Origin: Caprimulgus europaeus
Taxonomy: Eukaryota > Chordata > Aves > Caprimulgiformes > Caprimulgidae
Reading direction: 5' to 3'
NCBI GenBank assembly: GCA_907165065.1
Contig: OU015528.1
Coordinates: 71,839,474-71,903,473, forward strand
DNA: 64,000 nt
Every line of letters begins with the position of its first letter. Within the stretch, counting starts at the first letter, position 1. Below the pieces are notes generated by a model. The model made no database searches, was not told the DNA's origin, and was given only the letters and a program-made list of their open reading frames with translations. A program made the translations under genes and the position numbers. Below are positions 45,617 to 60,000 of this stretch, piece after piece.

Positions 45617-48370
45617 GCTAGAAACTAATACCCTGGCACCAGAAAGTGTAACAATTTATTAAATTAGAATGTTTCAAAATCTAAAATCTTAAATAAAAAA
45701 GGTCCATTTCATAGAGTGGTAGAGCAAGGAGCAAGTTATTCCTAATGCTGCACAATTTTGCTTTGGCTCCAGAAAAAACTGAAAGCACTCATGGAACTTT
45801 GTCAGCCGGTTTGTTGTCACTAATGAGATCTTCCTTTTCTTCCACACCAAGTGTTAAAGAGAGATGTAAATACTGAAACAGACTACCCGAAAAATGCAGA
45901 GGAATCTGTGTTTCTCCCCTGTGTCAGGAATTATCTGCCCCTTAATTTTAATAGGGTTGGGATTGCTGAATATTCCACTCAATTATGAACAGATAAAATA
46001 CAGAACATCATGACAACACAAGGATGACCTGCTTCCTCAAGTGATGATAATTCTGAAGTGTGTATGCCCTCAACTTACTTCAAGATACATCCCAGCACCT
46101 TCAGAAAAAACACAAATTTTATGTCTTTTTAGCAACTGCTCTGTTGTTTGGGAATTTTTATTTTAGTAATTAAATTTGATAGATAAGGGGAACTTTATAT
46201 GTATAATGTCTTTTATTTCCTTCAATTATTTTACTGAAGGCCCTTAGAGGGTTAGAATTATGCTGTCAGTGCACAAAAATGTGTCACTCGTGTATACATC
46301 ATCATAGATGAAAAAGAAGCAAAGCTGTTGAAAACGTAACTGATAACTGGAGTTTTTTTGTTTGTTTGTTTTTACTGTGGAGAGGAAAGATCACTATAGT
46401 TGCTTTTACTCTGCACCTAAGTGCACTGTCATGTGTTTGTTGCTTTTTTTTCATGCACTGATGACTAATAATCAATAGTCCTAATTTGTATTAGCAGGTT
46501 CAGCTGTAGGGGCGCTGTTGCCCAAAACAAAGGAATGAGCCTTCTTCCTCAGTCTTACTCACACAGAGAAATTCCCATCAGGTTGTTTTCTTTTTCAGAC
46601 TGCTTCTGCAGTTAACTGCTGTCCTCTAGTCAAAGAAAGAACCCATTGCTATCACCCCAAGTCATTGTACCCAACTTTCACTGTGATTAACTCCAAAAAG
46701 GTAAGATCTACAGTGGAATCAGATCTATCCTTACACCACAGCTTCCTCCTCTGGCAGGAAACTACACATGCTCAGTAGTGCAAGCTATATTGGTAGTCAC
46801 AGGTATTCATAATATTGTCTTAAAAAATAACAGAATTTTTAGAAATCCAGAAGCCAATCAAACATGAACTAATTTCTTTTTAATTTTATTTTTGTTTTTT
46901 TTTAAGTTTTCAAGATATTTTTTAATATTGACTTTTACAAAAAAATATGCACGAAATTCATATGTGGGGAGCTTTCTGTCCTTACATAATACCACTTTTA
47001 TATTAAGCAGTCTTCCAATCCACAGAGCCCATCCCAACATGTTTTCAATATTATTTTGATGTCTCACTTTCCACTCACAAAAGACACTGGAAATTCAATA
47101 TTTACTTCCAGGATAAGATGATAATACTTACTTTCATAAACATATTTCAGCATATATCTGACAAACATAGTCAGATGACAGTTGTTGCAATGGCATTCTC
47201 TTTCACAGGTTCTTTTAAGGAGGTTCCCAATTAGATGACTAAACCAATTTAAATTTACTTGCATCCATGACAAGTGAACATATTGTTGTGCATTAATTAA
47301 TAGCAGTATATGGCCTCTACTTACATTATTTTTAACTTGCTTTAATAGTATTATTGTAGTTATTCCATTTTGATCATACAGACCAAAGAAATTGAAGGTT
47401 GTGTTAGTGTCTGAAGTAATAATTTTATAGTAAATTTGATTATTTACAAAATAGTTTACTCTGAGCTTTAAAAATGTTAAGATTATTGTAATCCTTATTG
47501 GCTCTATGTAGATACTGAGTAGCCCTAGTATGCTCCTTTGTACCCTTCATTATAACAGTCTCAAAGTATAACTGTTTTCTGTGCCATCTAGCAGCCGAGT
47601 CACTATTCCCCACACAACCGGTCAGCAGAGACTGTAAGTGTTTCCATCCCATCATTGCTCTTATTTGTTCTGAACTGACAAAATATCTAGTGTCACGGAT
47701 GGCACTAAAACAACAAGCAATTCCATTCCCTGAAGAGTTTGCAGTCCTGTGTTCAACGTTGACCTCTTATAGAGTCCTGAGAAAACTGGGCTTGTTAAAA
47801 AAACCTTGGGCAACATGACATTAATTCTGCAGTAAAAAGGAAAACTGTTCCTAGTGTTTCAGACTGCCTAGTGCTCAGTGGATCTTTATCACATCCCAGA
47901 ATATGTATTTGATGATAAACTACAAATACAACCTTTTTATTTGACCTTAATGGATCCTATTAATAAACAGGTCAACTATTCTCTGTAAAATCTATTTTAT
48001 TTTGATTATGCTCAATAGATATACAGAGACAAGTGATATACATCATTATTCTGAAAAGTCATTTTGCATTTTGTTTGCTCTTGCAACCCAGATAATCCTA
48101 AAACCAACATGCACAGTTCATTTCAGCAATATGCTTTGCAAAACCAAAAATCTCCCCTAAGACAGATCAAAATGCATCTGCCTTTCGCTCATATTTAGTC
48201 TATTACTGCATGAATAGTTGTTTTTATGAAGAGGGATCTGCATGCTATTTGACAGGAGTGGAACTGAAATGCTATGGAGGAGGATGGAAATACTTACTTA
48301 AAGAACAGGTGGGGTTTTGGTTTTGTTTTTATTTTTTATTCCTAGGTCCATTCAGTCTCATCTCACCTAA

Positions 48371-48401
48371 ATTTTAATTTAATTTAATTCAATTTAATTA
48401 A
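48371..48401 (+). repeat. (TTTAA)n simple repeat
   Basis: Five to six TTTAA/AATTT units with one substitution. Confidence 0.8.
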
Positions 48402-50931
48402 CTGAAGAGCTAAAGTTTTGACCCTGACTAGTCAAACTCACTCACCAGGCTATGGGACATTATCTGCAGATATGAATAACATTGTTGGGCTGACCATCTA
48501 TTCCTAATTAGGGAGAGAGCCTGCAGCAAACTAAGTTTCAGACAAACCTCACTCTAAGGATGTATTTGAGATGTGCAGACAGCCTACACTAAAGCTCAAA
48601 GATAAACCTTTCTTAAAATGATAGCCTGAAGTAAGGTCCTCAATCTGTAATCTGGTATGATTTTCAAAAGCTCTAAATACCTAAAGTAACTTCCACTGAC
48701 TCCCATTTTTCAGTTCATCTTTTCTGTTTGAATTTTACTTTAAGCAGAACCACAGTCAAGGTGTCTACCAGACAAGGAAACAGACTCTTCTCAAGGAAGA
48801 GAGCACAGGCTCATCAGAAAGTGAAGGAAAATCATTTACTTGGCTTTGGAAAATTATATTAATCATTAACCACAAATACAGAAAGTAGGTTGCATATGAC
48901 TATATCCTGATATACTGGCAGCTGCCACAGCAGTAAAGAGATAATAAACAAAGGAAATAGATATATCTGTGCAGAATGACCACAACTTTGTGTGATAAGA
49001 TACACACTGAGAAGCACAAACAGATTCCAGCAACTTCTTGAGCTCTTCTCAGTGGACATCTCTCCTAAACACCCAACCTGAGGAAGTAAAAATCGTACTG
49101 ACCTCCCTGCTTTAAAATCATGACAAAGGCAGTGTGAAGAGATGGCCAAGCACACAAGCACAGAAATAGTCACAGCTACCATCTCCTCAGAAATGCTTGT
49201 TGGTTTTACAACATATGGATCAGAATAACACTTTATCATTAGCTGTGGCTATTTTCACTGATAAGAGGCAAATTCCCAAGCTTTGAGGCAATAGAGTCCA
49301 AAGTCCAGGAAAAGGCGAAGGGAGAGAGGAGGTACAGGTGCAAAAGGGGAAACCCAAACTTTTTTAGTGTCTTGGCTACTGCCTCCTTTGAATTTTATGC
49401 TGATTAAGTCACAAGAAGACTGTGGTGAATATATTTTAGCTAATACTAATATTTTCTGCATATCCTGCTCATTGATCTTACCTTGCACTTTCCTGCCTAC
49501 AATTTTGCCCTTGAACAGCCACATAAGAGGAAATACTGGAAAGATTGTCTTAAAAAGAAATATGCCATTTAGTCAGCAAGATAATCCTGTCAAACACTAA
49601 CTCAAAAAAGGGGAGCATGCCATGTTCTTCCATAATTTGGCAAATATGTGCGTGAAGAATTAAAAATAAAACATTTTTCCTGGAAAACTTGAGACCAATA
49701 TTCATTAAAATTTCTTCTCAATATTTTTTTACAGAAACATGCTTGCAATCTGTTTAAAAGCATAACATATTGTGATGCTACAGTATGACTTAAAGCAGAT
49801 GTTTTCTTGGCATTTGATGTGCAAATAAATTCCATATACTCCAGCAATCATACATATTAAGCTTGAGTTTACTTTCAAGAGACACCATGAGTACAATTAT
49901 GCAAAGAAAATACCAAATAATGTAAACCCATGTAAGTCTGCCCAAAACAAATATACTGCTAACTCTCAATATAAATATTAAATATAAGAGGAAAAGACAG
50001 GTTTTAACTGCTATGAAAAAAAAAAAAAAAAACAAAACAAGAAAAAAAATCCCCACAAACCAAATCAAAGCCAGTGAAATGAGAGGACTTTCTGTCTTGT
50101 TAGAGTTATAAATCAGTGGTAGCTCCTTGGAAGTAAGTAAGGGTAAGACCTCAAAATATGGAGTTGAACTATGGTCAGAGTACTCAGTTTCCCAGTGGTC
50201 TTGCAATGCCTGGCAATAGACACATGCATTGTGCTGCTACCTCATGCCAAAGTTTCGTAGTCAGGGTAAAACCTCAAACTATCATCCACAGAGGCCACAA
50301 GTGCATTCATAAAATAGAGCTTTTCAAAATATTAACCTTATTTGTATTTTAAGATGAAATATTTGTTTCTGTAAGACCGAATAATTTTTAATCAAAACTC
50401 TACAATTATTTCTAAACAGAAATATCAAGTGTTTCCAATCTCCTGGAATGCTACATTAATTACTTGAAGATTATTTTTTTTTAACCTTGAAAATTCAGTT
50501 TTTTACACATCTCAAAATACACAAGGCACTGCTTTAGCAAGTATAAAGTGGGAGAAAAAAATCTACACACATAGCAAAAAATAAAGTGCCCCCAAAATGA
50601 TTTTCCTGCAGTCCTTAGTTGCTCTTTCGCTAATTTTTCTATCTTCAGAAGAATAAAGGATCCTCTCAGAGCAACTATGTTAGCTCAGCTTTAATACTAA
50701 TTACACAACTACTTAGTTAAGATGATTCAGAATTTCTCCTTAATAAGAAAGCAGAGGATCGCTCTCCACATCTTCAGCCAATTTCTCCAAGATACTACAT
50801 TTTTAATGAAAAGGGCAAATCAATAACCTGAAACTCACACATGTATGAGTGATACATACACAGACAGTCACACACATACACGTGTTCAGAACACTGTATG
50901 AAGCCAAACACAATAACTCAACATATTCATA

Positions 50932-51040
50932 GGTTCTTATGGCCAGAAGGGGCTGTTATTCTCAACAGATATGATCCTTTAGTGGCAAAATCCATCTAGT
51001 TTCACCACGAGGTTTCTATTCTCAACCTCTCAGCATTTCT
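50932..51040 (+). mobile_element. Possible ancient CR1-like relic
   Basis: CATAGGTTCTTATGGCCAGA followed by AGGGGCTGTT and a TCCATCTAGTTTCACC block resembles, weakly, old amniote CR1/SINE-type 3' ends (TAAGGCCAGAAGGG...ATCTAGTC). A repeat-library search would decide. Confidence 0.3.
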
Positions 51041-54000
51041 TTTAGAAAGATATGCAAATTTATGCAGGAGGAACTTCTTTATCTTCAAAGTTAATTGTTC
51101 CAATAATTACTCTATCTGTAGAAAAATTGTTACATGTAGACTATTAGATGACACAAAAAATTTAAAAAAGCAAATGAAAATATTAAATTTTAACTATAAT
51201 AGTCTTTATAAAGAATCATATTAAAACTTTAATAAGTTAAACTTCAAAGGAAGTATTTCAAGACCAAAATTCATGTGATACAAGCTCAGCACTTTCCTAC
51301 AACATGTAGCCAGACTATAAATGGATGTCATACTCAGTCCCTTTTGGCAAAAAATATCATACTTATTTTGTCATGAAAATAGCTTCCATTTTAAACTAGA
51401 CAAAGGCCTACAACAATAATGGTAAAAAGTAGAATAAATATGGCTGTACTTATTTTGAAATCACACAATTTCCATTTCTATTTTAAATCATACTTATCAG
51501 TTTTGTATATATATAGATTATATCAGATTTAACAAGCCCTATTTTGTGGTTAACATCTCATTTGTATCATTCTCACGATGTCAGCAGAAAACTACACAGA
51601 AGCTCAACTTTTATCTTGAAAGCATGGCCTGTCTTCAACCATGTTTTAAAAGGGTATTTGATGCTAAAAATATCCTTAGTAAAACCTACAGATATACTGC
51701 AAAATGTAGAAAACTTTATGAAATATTTTAAATTACTTTTAATATAAAATGTTACTGGGTTCTAAGGTTAACTGCTCCTCTTACTTTATTGACAAGAACC
51801 CATCTGTCCTTTTGCAAGTAAACAATTTGCTTACTTTAGTTACACAAAAGCAAACAAAAAATTTAATTATCCAAATCTTGGATTAAATTCTATCTTTTTA
51901 TCTCTTATAAAAATAAAGAAAAACAAAACCCAAAAAACTTAACATAAATAACAAATAAGTAAATAAGAGCAGCATTCATTTGATTTTTTTACCTTGTCAG
52001 CTTCTGTTTCCTCATTATTTCCTATGGGGACTACAATAAGCCATCTATCAAATGTGTTGCTGTTATTCAGAATAGACTGATCTTACTTTCTCACTGAAGG
52101 TAAATTTTCAAGTCTTAATTAATCTTGAAGCGTTTACTCAATCCTTGAAACACGCTTTAAAAGAACCTGTTTACATCATAGATAACATAACATGATGCAG
52201 TCTTCCAGGATGAGTGATACTAATGTCAGTTTCTAATTAATTTAATTGTAGGTTCCCTATTAAGTCAAGAACTAACATCTGGAGATAAAAATGACAGTAA
52301 AGAGCTCTCAGTTGTTTGATGAAAAGTAAAAAGTAAAAAAAAAAACACCAAACACCAAAATCCAAAAAACCCAAAACTACTTTCTTCATAAGTTTTGTAT
52401 TTATTTATTCTTCCCTTCTCTTTCCTCTCTTCTCTAGGGTGTGACAGTTCAAATTCAGCCAATGGAATTCAAACGATTAAACTAAACTGAGGGTCTTATC
52501 CAGATAGCACCTCTGCTTTTCTGTGTAAAAATCCCAAGCAAAAATATTACATGCATTTTTATGGTAATTTTATTCATCTTCAGAGACAGATCGACACAGT
52601 TTTCTCCTATTTATAACCTCTCTGCTCTCCTCAAGATAGTCATATAAGAAATGGTCTGAAAATAATGAAATAAGAACACCAAAAAAAAAAAAAAAGTGAA
52701 ACAGACTTTACTGGTTATCTCTAAATATCCTTATTTTTCTAAAATTATAAAAATTTACAGGAAAAACCAACCAATCAAACAAAAAACAGCCTTTTGGTAA
52801 AACCATTCAAAATAATTGTTTAGTTCTTGGCTTTGAGGAAGCTTAACAACTTAGCTAGTTTATTGTCACCCTGATTCATAATTTAAAACCAGGATATAAT
52901 TTTTTTACATGTTTGGTCTGTTTCTTTGTGGATTTTTTGTTGATTTTTAAAGAAAGATATCTTTGGAATTGAAACTTACTCATATTTTTATGCAATTATA
53001 TAGTTTAAATTTGGAATTCTCACGTTCTTTTATATTTTTTTAATCATAAATATCATGTAAGCCAATTTTAAACAAATAAAAATCAAACCTTTTTGGTAAA
53101 ATAGGAATATGCCTGAGTAAATATCAGTTATTCTGTATATTGGTGGAAATTTCATAATAACCACAGACAGCAAGAGCCTTTGTAAACATGGGTTATGGAG
53201 AGCTGCAGATATAAATGCATGAAGAGTGTATTACAGAGACCATAACTCCAGAGGTATGGCACAGAGAATTCAAAGTTCATTCTAAAACATAACAGAAATT
53301 ACCATAGTCTACATAATCAATTCCTAAGCCTTTGACACTAGAATAATATACAGTGGGATTGCAAAATGAAGCATTTATGGAGCTCTTTTCAAAAAAACAT
53401 CTCTAGGCAATGAAGTGGAGAGTTCACATCTGTCTTCAAGGGCAGAACTGGAAGCAGTTTCCAGTGTGCAGAAGTGAATTTTTGTACATCAAAGCAGTTA
53501 AAATTATGTCCTCCAATAATGTGCATTTAATTTAAATCCAGTATTTCAGAAATAATATTTTATATTTAAAGATAGCACTTGGATACAATCATTCTAATTA
53601 TTCTGCAAAGAAACTAAGCAGGTTTTTTAAAAAAGCTTGAATTTTTACTGCCGTGTTTTCAGATATTTTGAAGTATAAATTTACTTTTTTCTGTTTCAAA
53701 TAAAATTAAAATATAGTTAAAATAGTAATTCAAAGACAAAAGTGTTTAAATTACACTTGTATCTGGAAAACAAACAAAAATAATTTTGTGTAAATAATTA
53801 TTTAAACTGATTGTTTATTACTGGTCATTATTTACTGGTCATGTTTGGGAAGTTAAAGCATAACCCAAACATGCCTAGCTAGATTCATAAAATTCATTAT
53901 TCATGAGTCCGTTTAGGAGATCTTATTGCTGGCTGAACATCTACCTGTGCAACCAATCTGGCAGATTCATTTTATCACAGTATTTACCAATGTTTTGCTT

Positions 54001-57000
54001 AAATCTCCCTCATTATACTACATTTGCCCTTAGGGGGAAAAACCAAAACAAAACAAAATAAACCCAAAAAACTTTAATGCTTCATTAGCTTCTTTTGCAT
54101 AATATTTAAAAATGTACATCATAGCTATAATATAGTAAAACTGTAGATAGCTTCTTTTCAGTTCTCTCTTTCTAATGGAGTATTTGCCTAATAAATCTTC
54201 ACTGGCCATTACATCTTACCGAACTAAGTTGCTGATATTTTTCTATCAGTATGGTGTAAAATATTACAAAAACATTCCTTAGAAATGACTTAGAAGTATT
54301 GCTATCAATAATCATTAATATCTGCAACAACATTGAGCATTTTGGGACAAAAGTTTATGTAATTGCAGAATAAATTGGGCTGAACAGAAGCCAGAGAAGA
54401 ACTAAGTCTATTTTTGTCCAGTTTTATGTAGAAGGAGTTACTCAATTAAACCAACAAACTCCATGAACAGATTTAACAAGCATATGCACAAATAAAATTA
54501 GGAAATAGTCTAAAGGTTTAACAAAAATTTGAATAAAACAGTAAAACTCATTAATTACAAAAGCTGGGGAAACCAGACTGTACCACAGTGCAAGGCTTGA
54601 CACGAGGAATGCTCACAGACATCTCTGAAAAGAACCAGGGAACTCAACCGCTGGAGAATGAAGAAGAACAACAAAAAAAAAACAACCAGAGGACCTTGGG
54701 CAGCTCCAAGTTAACAAAGAACACCATTTACTCTCATTCCATCAATAAAGATTCTTCTCAGAAAAATGCTAATTTAAAAAAGGGGGAAAAGAAAGCTGCT
54801 CTGCTCAGCCTTCATGCTTCGGTAAGTAATTTGTGTTATGTAACAGTAGTAAGTATGGTAACAATACACGTTAAGAAAAATACTTAGCTGTAGGACTGGC
54901 TAATCTGCTTTTAGAGTTTCCTCTCTAAAACCTGATGAACCCTCTAGGAAGTTGTATGTTTGCTAGTTTGATTTGAAAAACATGTCATTGTAAATCTGTC
55001 ATAAAAGCTTACTGTCTGCTAAAGCATGGGGTTGAAAAATGATGTCCAAACAGAATTTAAGAGCTTCTTCTTAATATGAATCAGTTCTAATCAGTACATC
55101 AGAAAATAAATCCATTTTGTCAAAAGGACTATCCAAAGCATCTATGCTTGACAGAGCTTTTTGTGCAACTAATTAGTACATAAGCTCTTAGTTTCCAGAA
55201 TTATTTGAGGTAGCTGCTCAAAACCACTCCCAACTCTTCTCAAGCTGACCCAGATTGGTTCTACTTGGTTTAAACTCCTCATGTTTATCTGGTAAGTGTC
55301 AACACCTTACGTTATCTGCACAATGATGAAAGGCATGAAATATTTCTAAAATGTTTTCTTGTGAAAAAAACTGCACAACCACATTATATTTTTATAAAGT
55401 GTGCAATTTCTAATGAGACACTAAGAGACAGCTAACTGAACCAAAAACCACTATACAATGGAGCAGGTGAAGGGAACCTAGAAAATGTCATTTCAGGGCA
55501 ACGGTGAGATTGTATTTTAGGAAGCTCAGAGAACTGGTACATTTTTTTGTGCTATCTTCTGTTCTCATTACAGTTTGACAATTTTCACCAGAACAAATTA
55601 AATCTGTGATATTTTCTGTTATCATTACAATCTATGTGACAAGAGTGCATTATAAATTTGCCATTTCCTATCCCTTTTACAATCATTGTTAGGAGAATAA
55701 ATTAGATCAGCATTCACGGCTGCTAGTTTATCACTCTGTACACAGATCCACTAGATAGATAGGTAAGCAGTATGTGACTTTAATCTTACATTTACCTGGT
55801 GAGGTTTACAAGCGTCATCAGTAAAACTCAGACCTTTCCAAGCTTACGCAAATGTCTCGTCAGATATAAGTAAACATGAGGCTAATCTACAGAGTTCAGA
55901 TGCAAGAAAACAGAGAAGCTGGTGCAGCAACAGATGAGGTGGGAATAAATAATACTTATCTCTCTCTTCTTTAGTCTTTCTTTCTGATCTAGGCCTTTTA
56001 TTATAAGTTCTCCTCAGTTTCTGCAGACCTAATTTATGTTTTCTAAAAGATCATTCTTTCTCCTGTCCTATACAGATGATGATGGGTTGCTTTAAGACAG
56101 TTTGATCATTTCAGGATGTCAAAGTCCTGCTAAAAGACTTTAATTCACAATGCTCATACAAAAAAGCTAAGAACCACTATAGTAGTCTGTGAAATAATCA
56201 AAATGTAACTGGAGAAGTTATTATTTATTTCAGATGATCTAGTGAACCAGACACAAGCCCAGAAGTTGGTGTCTAGTTCAGGGTCTGTATCTCCTCTTCC
56301 TCCTCGTTCACATTAATTTTGAGGAAAACCAATTTTATCCTTTTCATAGAAAAGGGAAACAAAGTAAAAGGAAATGTCTCAATAACCTGATGATAAATGT
56401 TATAAACTCCTGTTTTCTATGATATTCCAGAAAAGTTTCAGAAAAGAATATATAGATAATTTCTCACCTAGGAATATGACTCTTACTGAGGCCTTTTAAA
56501 AATTCTGTGTAAGGAGAATGTGGCCATTCTAAATAATAGGGTTAAAGAAAGAATTTGCACAAACTTCAGTTAGCTTTCTATGAATATTGTAATATAACTA
56601 TTATTTCCACACAAAAAAGATCTCTAGATGCTAAACAGTATCCAATCTTGATGTGGTAAGAGCATTTGCTGACTTATGCAATACACATCTAGAATAGAAG
56701 CACAGTGGTGACTGTAGCCACATTCAAAAACTGCTGATGTGTTTCAATGCACATCAGTAATTGCCACTGAAAAAATGTCAATAAATCATGTCAGACATCT
56801 TGACATTATGTGTATCCCATAAAACTCATCTGAACTGTTAAAAAAAACATTCTGATTTAAGGCAGGTCTGTTGAAGTTCATCCTAACAGATAATTTAAAA
56901 TTAAGATTCAGGATGTTGTAAGGTAACAAAATTATTTCCTGTGCAGAACCTGTGAAAAATAAGATTATTTAAACTGTAAAAGGGTCAATAAGTATGTCTC

Positions 57001-60000
57001 AAATATAGAACACTTTAACTGAAGTCAATTAGATCTGTTCAGCCCATGGTGGTTGAAGAGAACATCTGAAATGCTTTGTGTGTGTGTATGTATGCTTTTT
57101 TACATCCAAATTTTAATTTTCTAGATCTGTAGGCTACTAGTATTCATTTCAAAAGGCACTCAACCTTGATAGAAAAATGAAATATTCTATTTCTAAACCT
57201 GGAATCATAATCATCTTAATTGGAATCAGCTCAATTTGTAAATAGCTAATTCAGTAATTCCTATTCTGGGATTGACTAGAAAAGATGGTGGAAAAAAAGT
57301 AATTCAAAAATCCTAGAAAGACAACCTTTGAAGGCTGCTTAGTCTCTCTTCTGGAAAATCCAAAAAAGAACAAAGAACCACAGAACTGTAAATTTATCTC
57401 CACCTCTTCAAGTGTATGAACACCATCTCAGCTAAAAGAGCCAGAACAGATGTCGGTGGGACATTAATCTCACCTGACTTGAAACATCTAACAGAATCTA
57501 TCTGAGCTAGTTACCCAAAACTAATTTTATAGTGTATGAAAAGAAGCATGCATCTCAAGAATGCAAGTCCTATTTATCTGTCTTAAAATTAGATACACGT
57601 TAGACATTAAATCTGTACTCTACTGAATCATTACACCATTATATCTCAAGAATGCTACAAGTCATGCTGTTTTCTGCCTGCAGCCTCCCTTATGGACAAG
57701 TCTCCACTGCCATATCTACAAATAAATGGGTTGTGGTCTGTTCTCTTTCACTGAGGTCAAGTGGCACAGCAGAGCTCCTGTCTATATGGCTTTACTAGTC
57801 CTCCCCGATAAATACATTTCAACCAAAACCAGAATTATTTAATTCAGACTGTCAGCTGGGAATATTTTGCATACTATTACACAAACTATGACCATAAATT
57901 TCCTGGATTTTGAGAAGTTGGTACATGCTAAAAACATGCCAGGGAGCGTGCTAGTGATCAACAGTATAGATAGCTTCAGGTCAGTACTTGTACAACTCAT
58001 AATTCCTTTACTAATAGTTTATATTGCTTATGGTCTCATTACATCCACTATGTTCTGTGAAAACATTATTTCAATAACTTACTTATTTCAATAATTTAAA
58101 ACATTTTTTTCAAACACCTAATAACTTTTTTTTTTGTATTTCATTAAATATTTCAATATATTCAGAAGAAACCTATGTTTGAAAACAGACTTTCACTGAA
58201 TGAAATAGTTACTTCTGACCAGCTTCAGTACTGTAGCTGAAAACAGAAGGATTCTCCCTTCTAATTAAAGAGTTTACTTCCAAATGAACACTATGATTGA
58301 AATCACTCAATATTTAATTTGCCACAAATTAATGATAAGCTGTAAAACAGCACAAGGTAGATGATCTGCATCACAGTGCAACTCTTAAAAGAGTGTAGTT
58401 TGGTCATTAACCACAATTTGCAAATTATCTCATAGGACAGAAAGCAATTAATAGGATGAAATTACACATGTAGAATCACAGATGAGCAGAGTCAAAATGG
58501 TAGAAGAGAAATTAAAAAAATTTCTTCCAAGTTCTACATAGGTTCAGCTGGAGAAACATATTTTTGTAATAGAGGGTACACAGATACCTTCTAACTCTTC
58601 CCTACAGAAACTTTGTAATGGGGTTTTTTTGTAGAGTGCATAGATATGTGTGTTTGAAAGAGTCTGTGTATGTATAAGCATGTGACATATTTGCTCCTAA
58701 TATAGCAAAAGGCCTAACTAAATACAGACTAGATCCTCAGTTTTCAATAAAGAAAAACAGCTAGGTAGAAAATGTCATTGTTGTACCAAATTTCTGTTTA
58801 CAGTGAATACATAATTTCCCATGAAGTTAAATTACACTTTTTCAGAGCATTGCTGTCAAGTCCATTTTTAATGTTAAGAGAATGAAATCTTCACATGGTA
58901 TTTTGTCTGACAGTAGATAATATTTGATAATTCAGCAAAAGGTGAGCTAATTTACTGGTTACTCACTGCAGGTTAGCTGAAACCCTCAAACACTCAGATA
59001 TGTCTCTACTTTTTATTGGTAATTATTGTAAGTTCTTAGACTTCTTTGTTGTTCCACCCTTTTTAATTTATTGATTTATGAACAACCTTTAGCAATTAAT
59101 TACATATTCTAATTTCATGTTTGCGAGAGCACATTTGCTTTGGTTTTGAAGGTAACATTTTAACACTGAACCTTTTCTGTGATTCTTTAATTACACGCAA
59201 GATTTGCACATGAGTATCTTTATTATTTTAAACGTTTATCTGCACTGAAGTGGAATAGTATTTTGCAATTGGCTCTTACTATTATAACCACTATTTGAAA
59301 TCAGGATTTTGATTTTGTAGATTTAATTCATCTTTAGTATGTGTCCATGTAAGGCAAATTCAGGAATATATTTTTAAAGACACAATGAGAGGAGTACCAG
59401 AAGGAAAAGACAAATCATGTTGCTTATTTTAGCTCTGTAATACGTGATAGTATAGAAAAAAAAAATCTTCATTTAACCTGTACAATTACAATTTCTATTA
59501 GAAGTAAATTCTTCTATGCAGAAAAAACAAAAACACAATGAAGAAAAAGAAAGCTGATAGCCTTGGCTAGCTGCTTGCATGACAATACAACATGTAGAAC
59601 AAGTCTTCAGTGATACCTACATATAATTTGGGAACTCTGTAGACTGTGAACAGTGAACAGTCCAATAGACTGAGTGACTAAACAGTTGACAATGTCAACT
59701 ACTGTCTGTGAGAGTTTAAAACCACTCCAACAAGGGGAGAATACAGAGCTAAGCAAGTAAAAAACATTTCTGAATTTCCAATTCTAGATCATATTTTAAA
59801 ATGTTTTTTCATTCGCTTTACTATTTCAAATTATTCTGCAAAAATAAGGGGAAAAATTACAAATACTTTAGTCCTTTTTTCAGAAATGTATTACTGCAAG
59901 CCAATGAGCCTTCAACCCCAGACCATATTAGTAGCACAGGCCATTTCTGTAAATGGAAATTTTATTTTATTTTCATTTTTATTCATTCTTCTAGGACAGC

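Noticed and set aside
48859-50206. Minus-strand frames of 126, 89, 81 and 138 codons, some with hydrophobic stretches
   Set aside because: Hydrophobic runs come from poly-A/T DNA; no family resemblance and no coding-like composition.
54588-54887. 99-codon Lys/Asn/Gln-rich plus-strand frame
   Set aside because: Composition follows A-rich DNA; nothing recognisable, probably chance.
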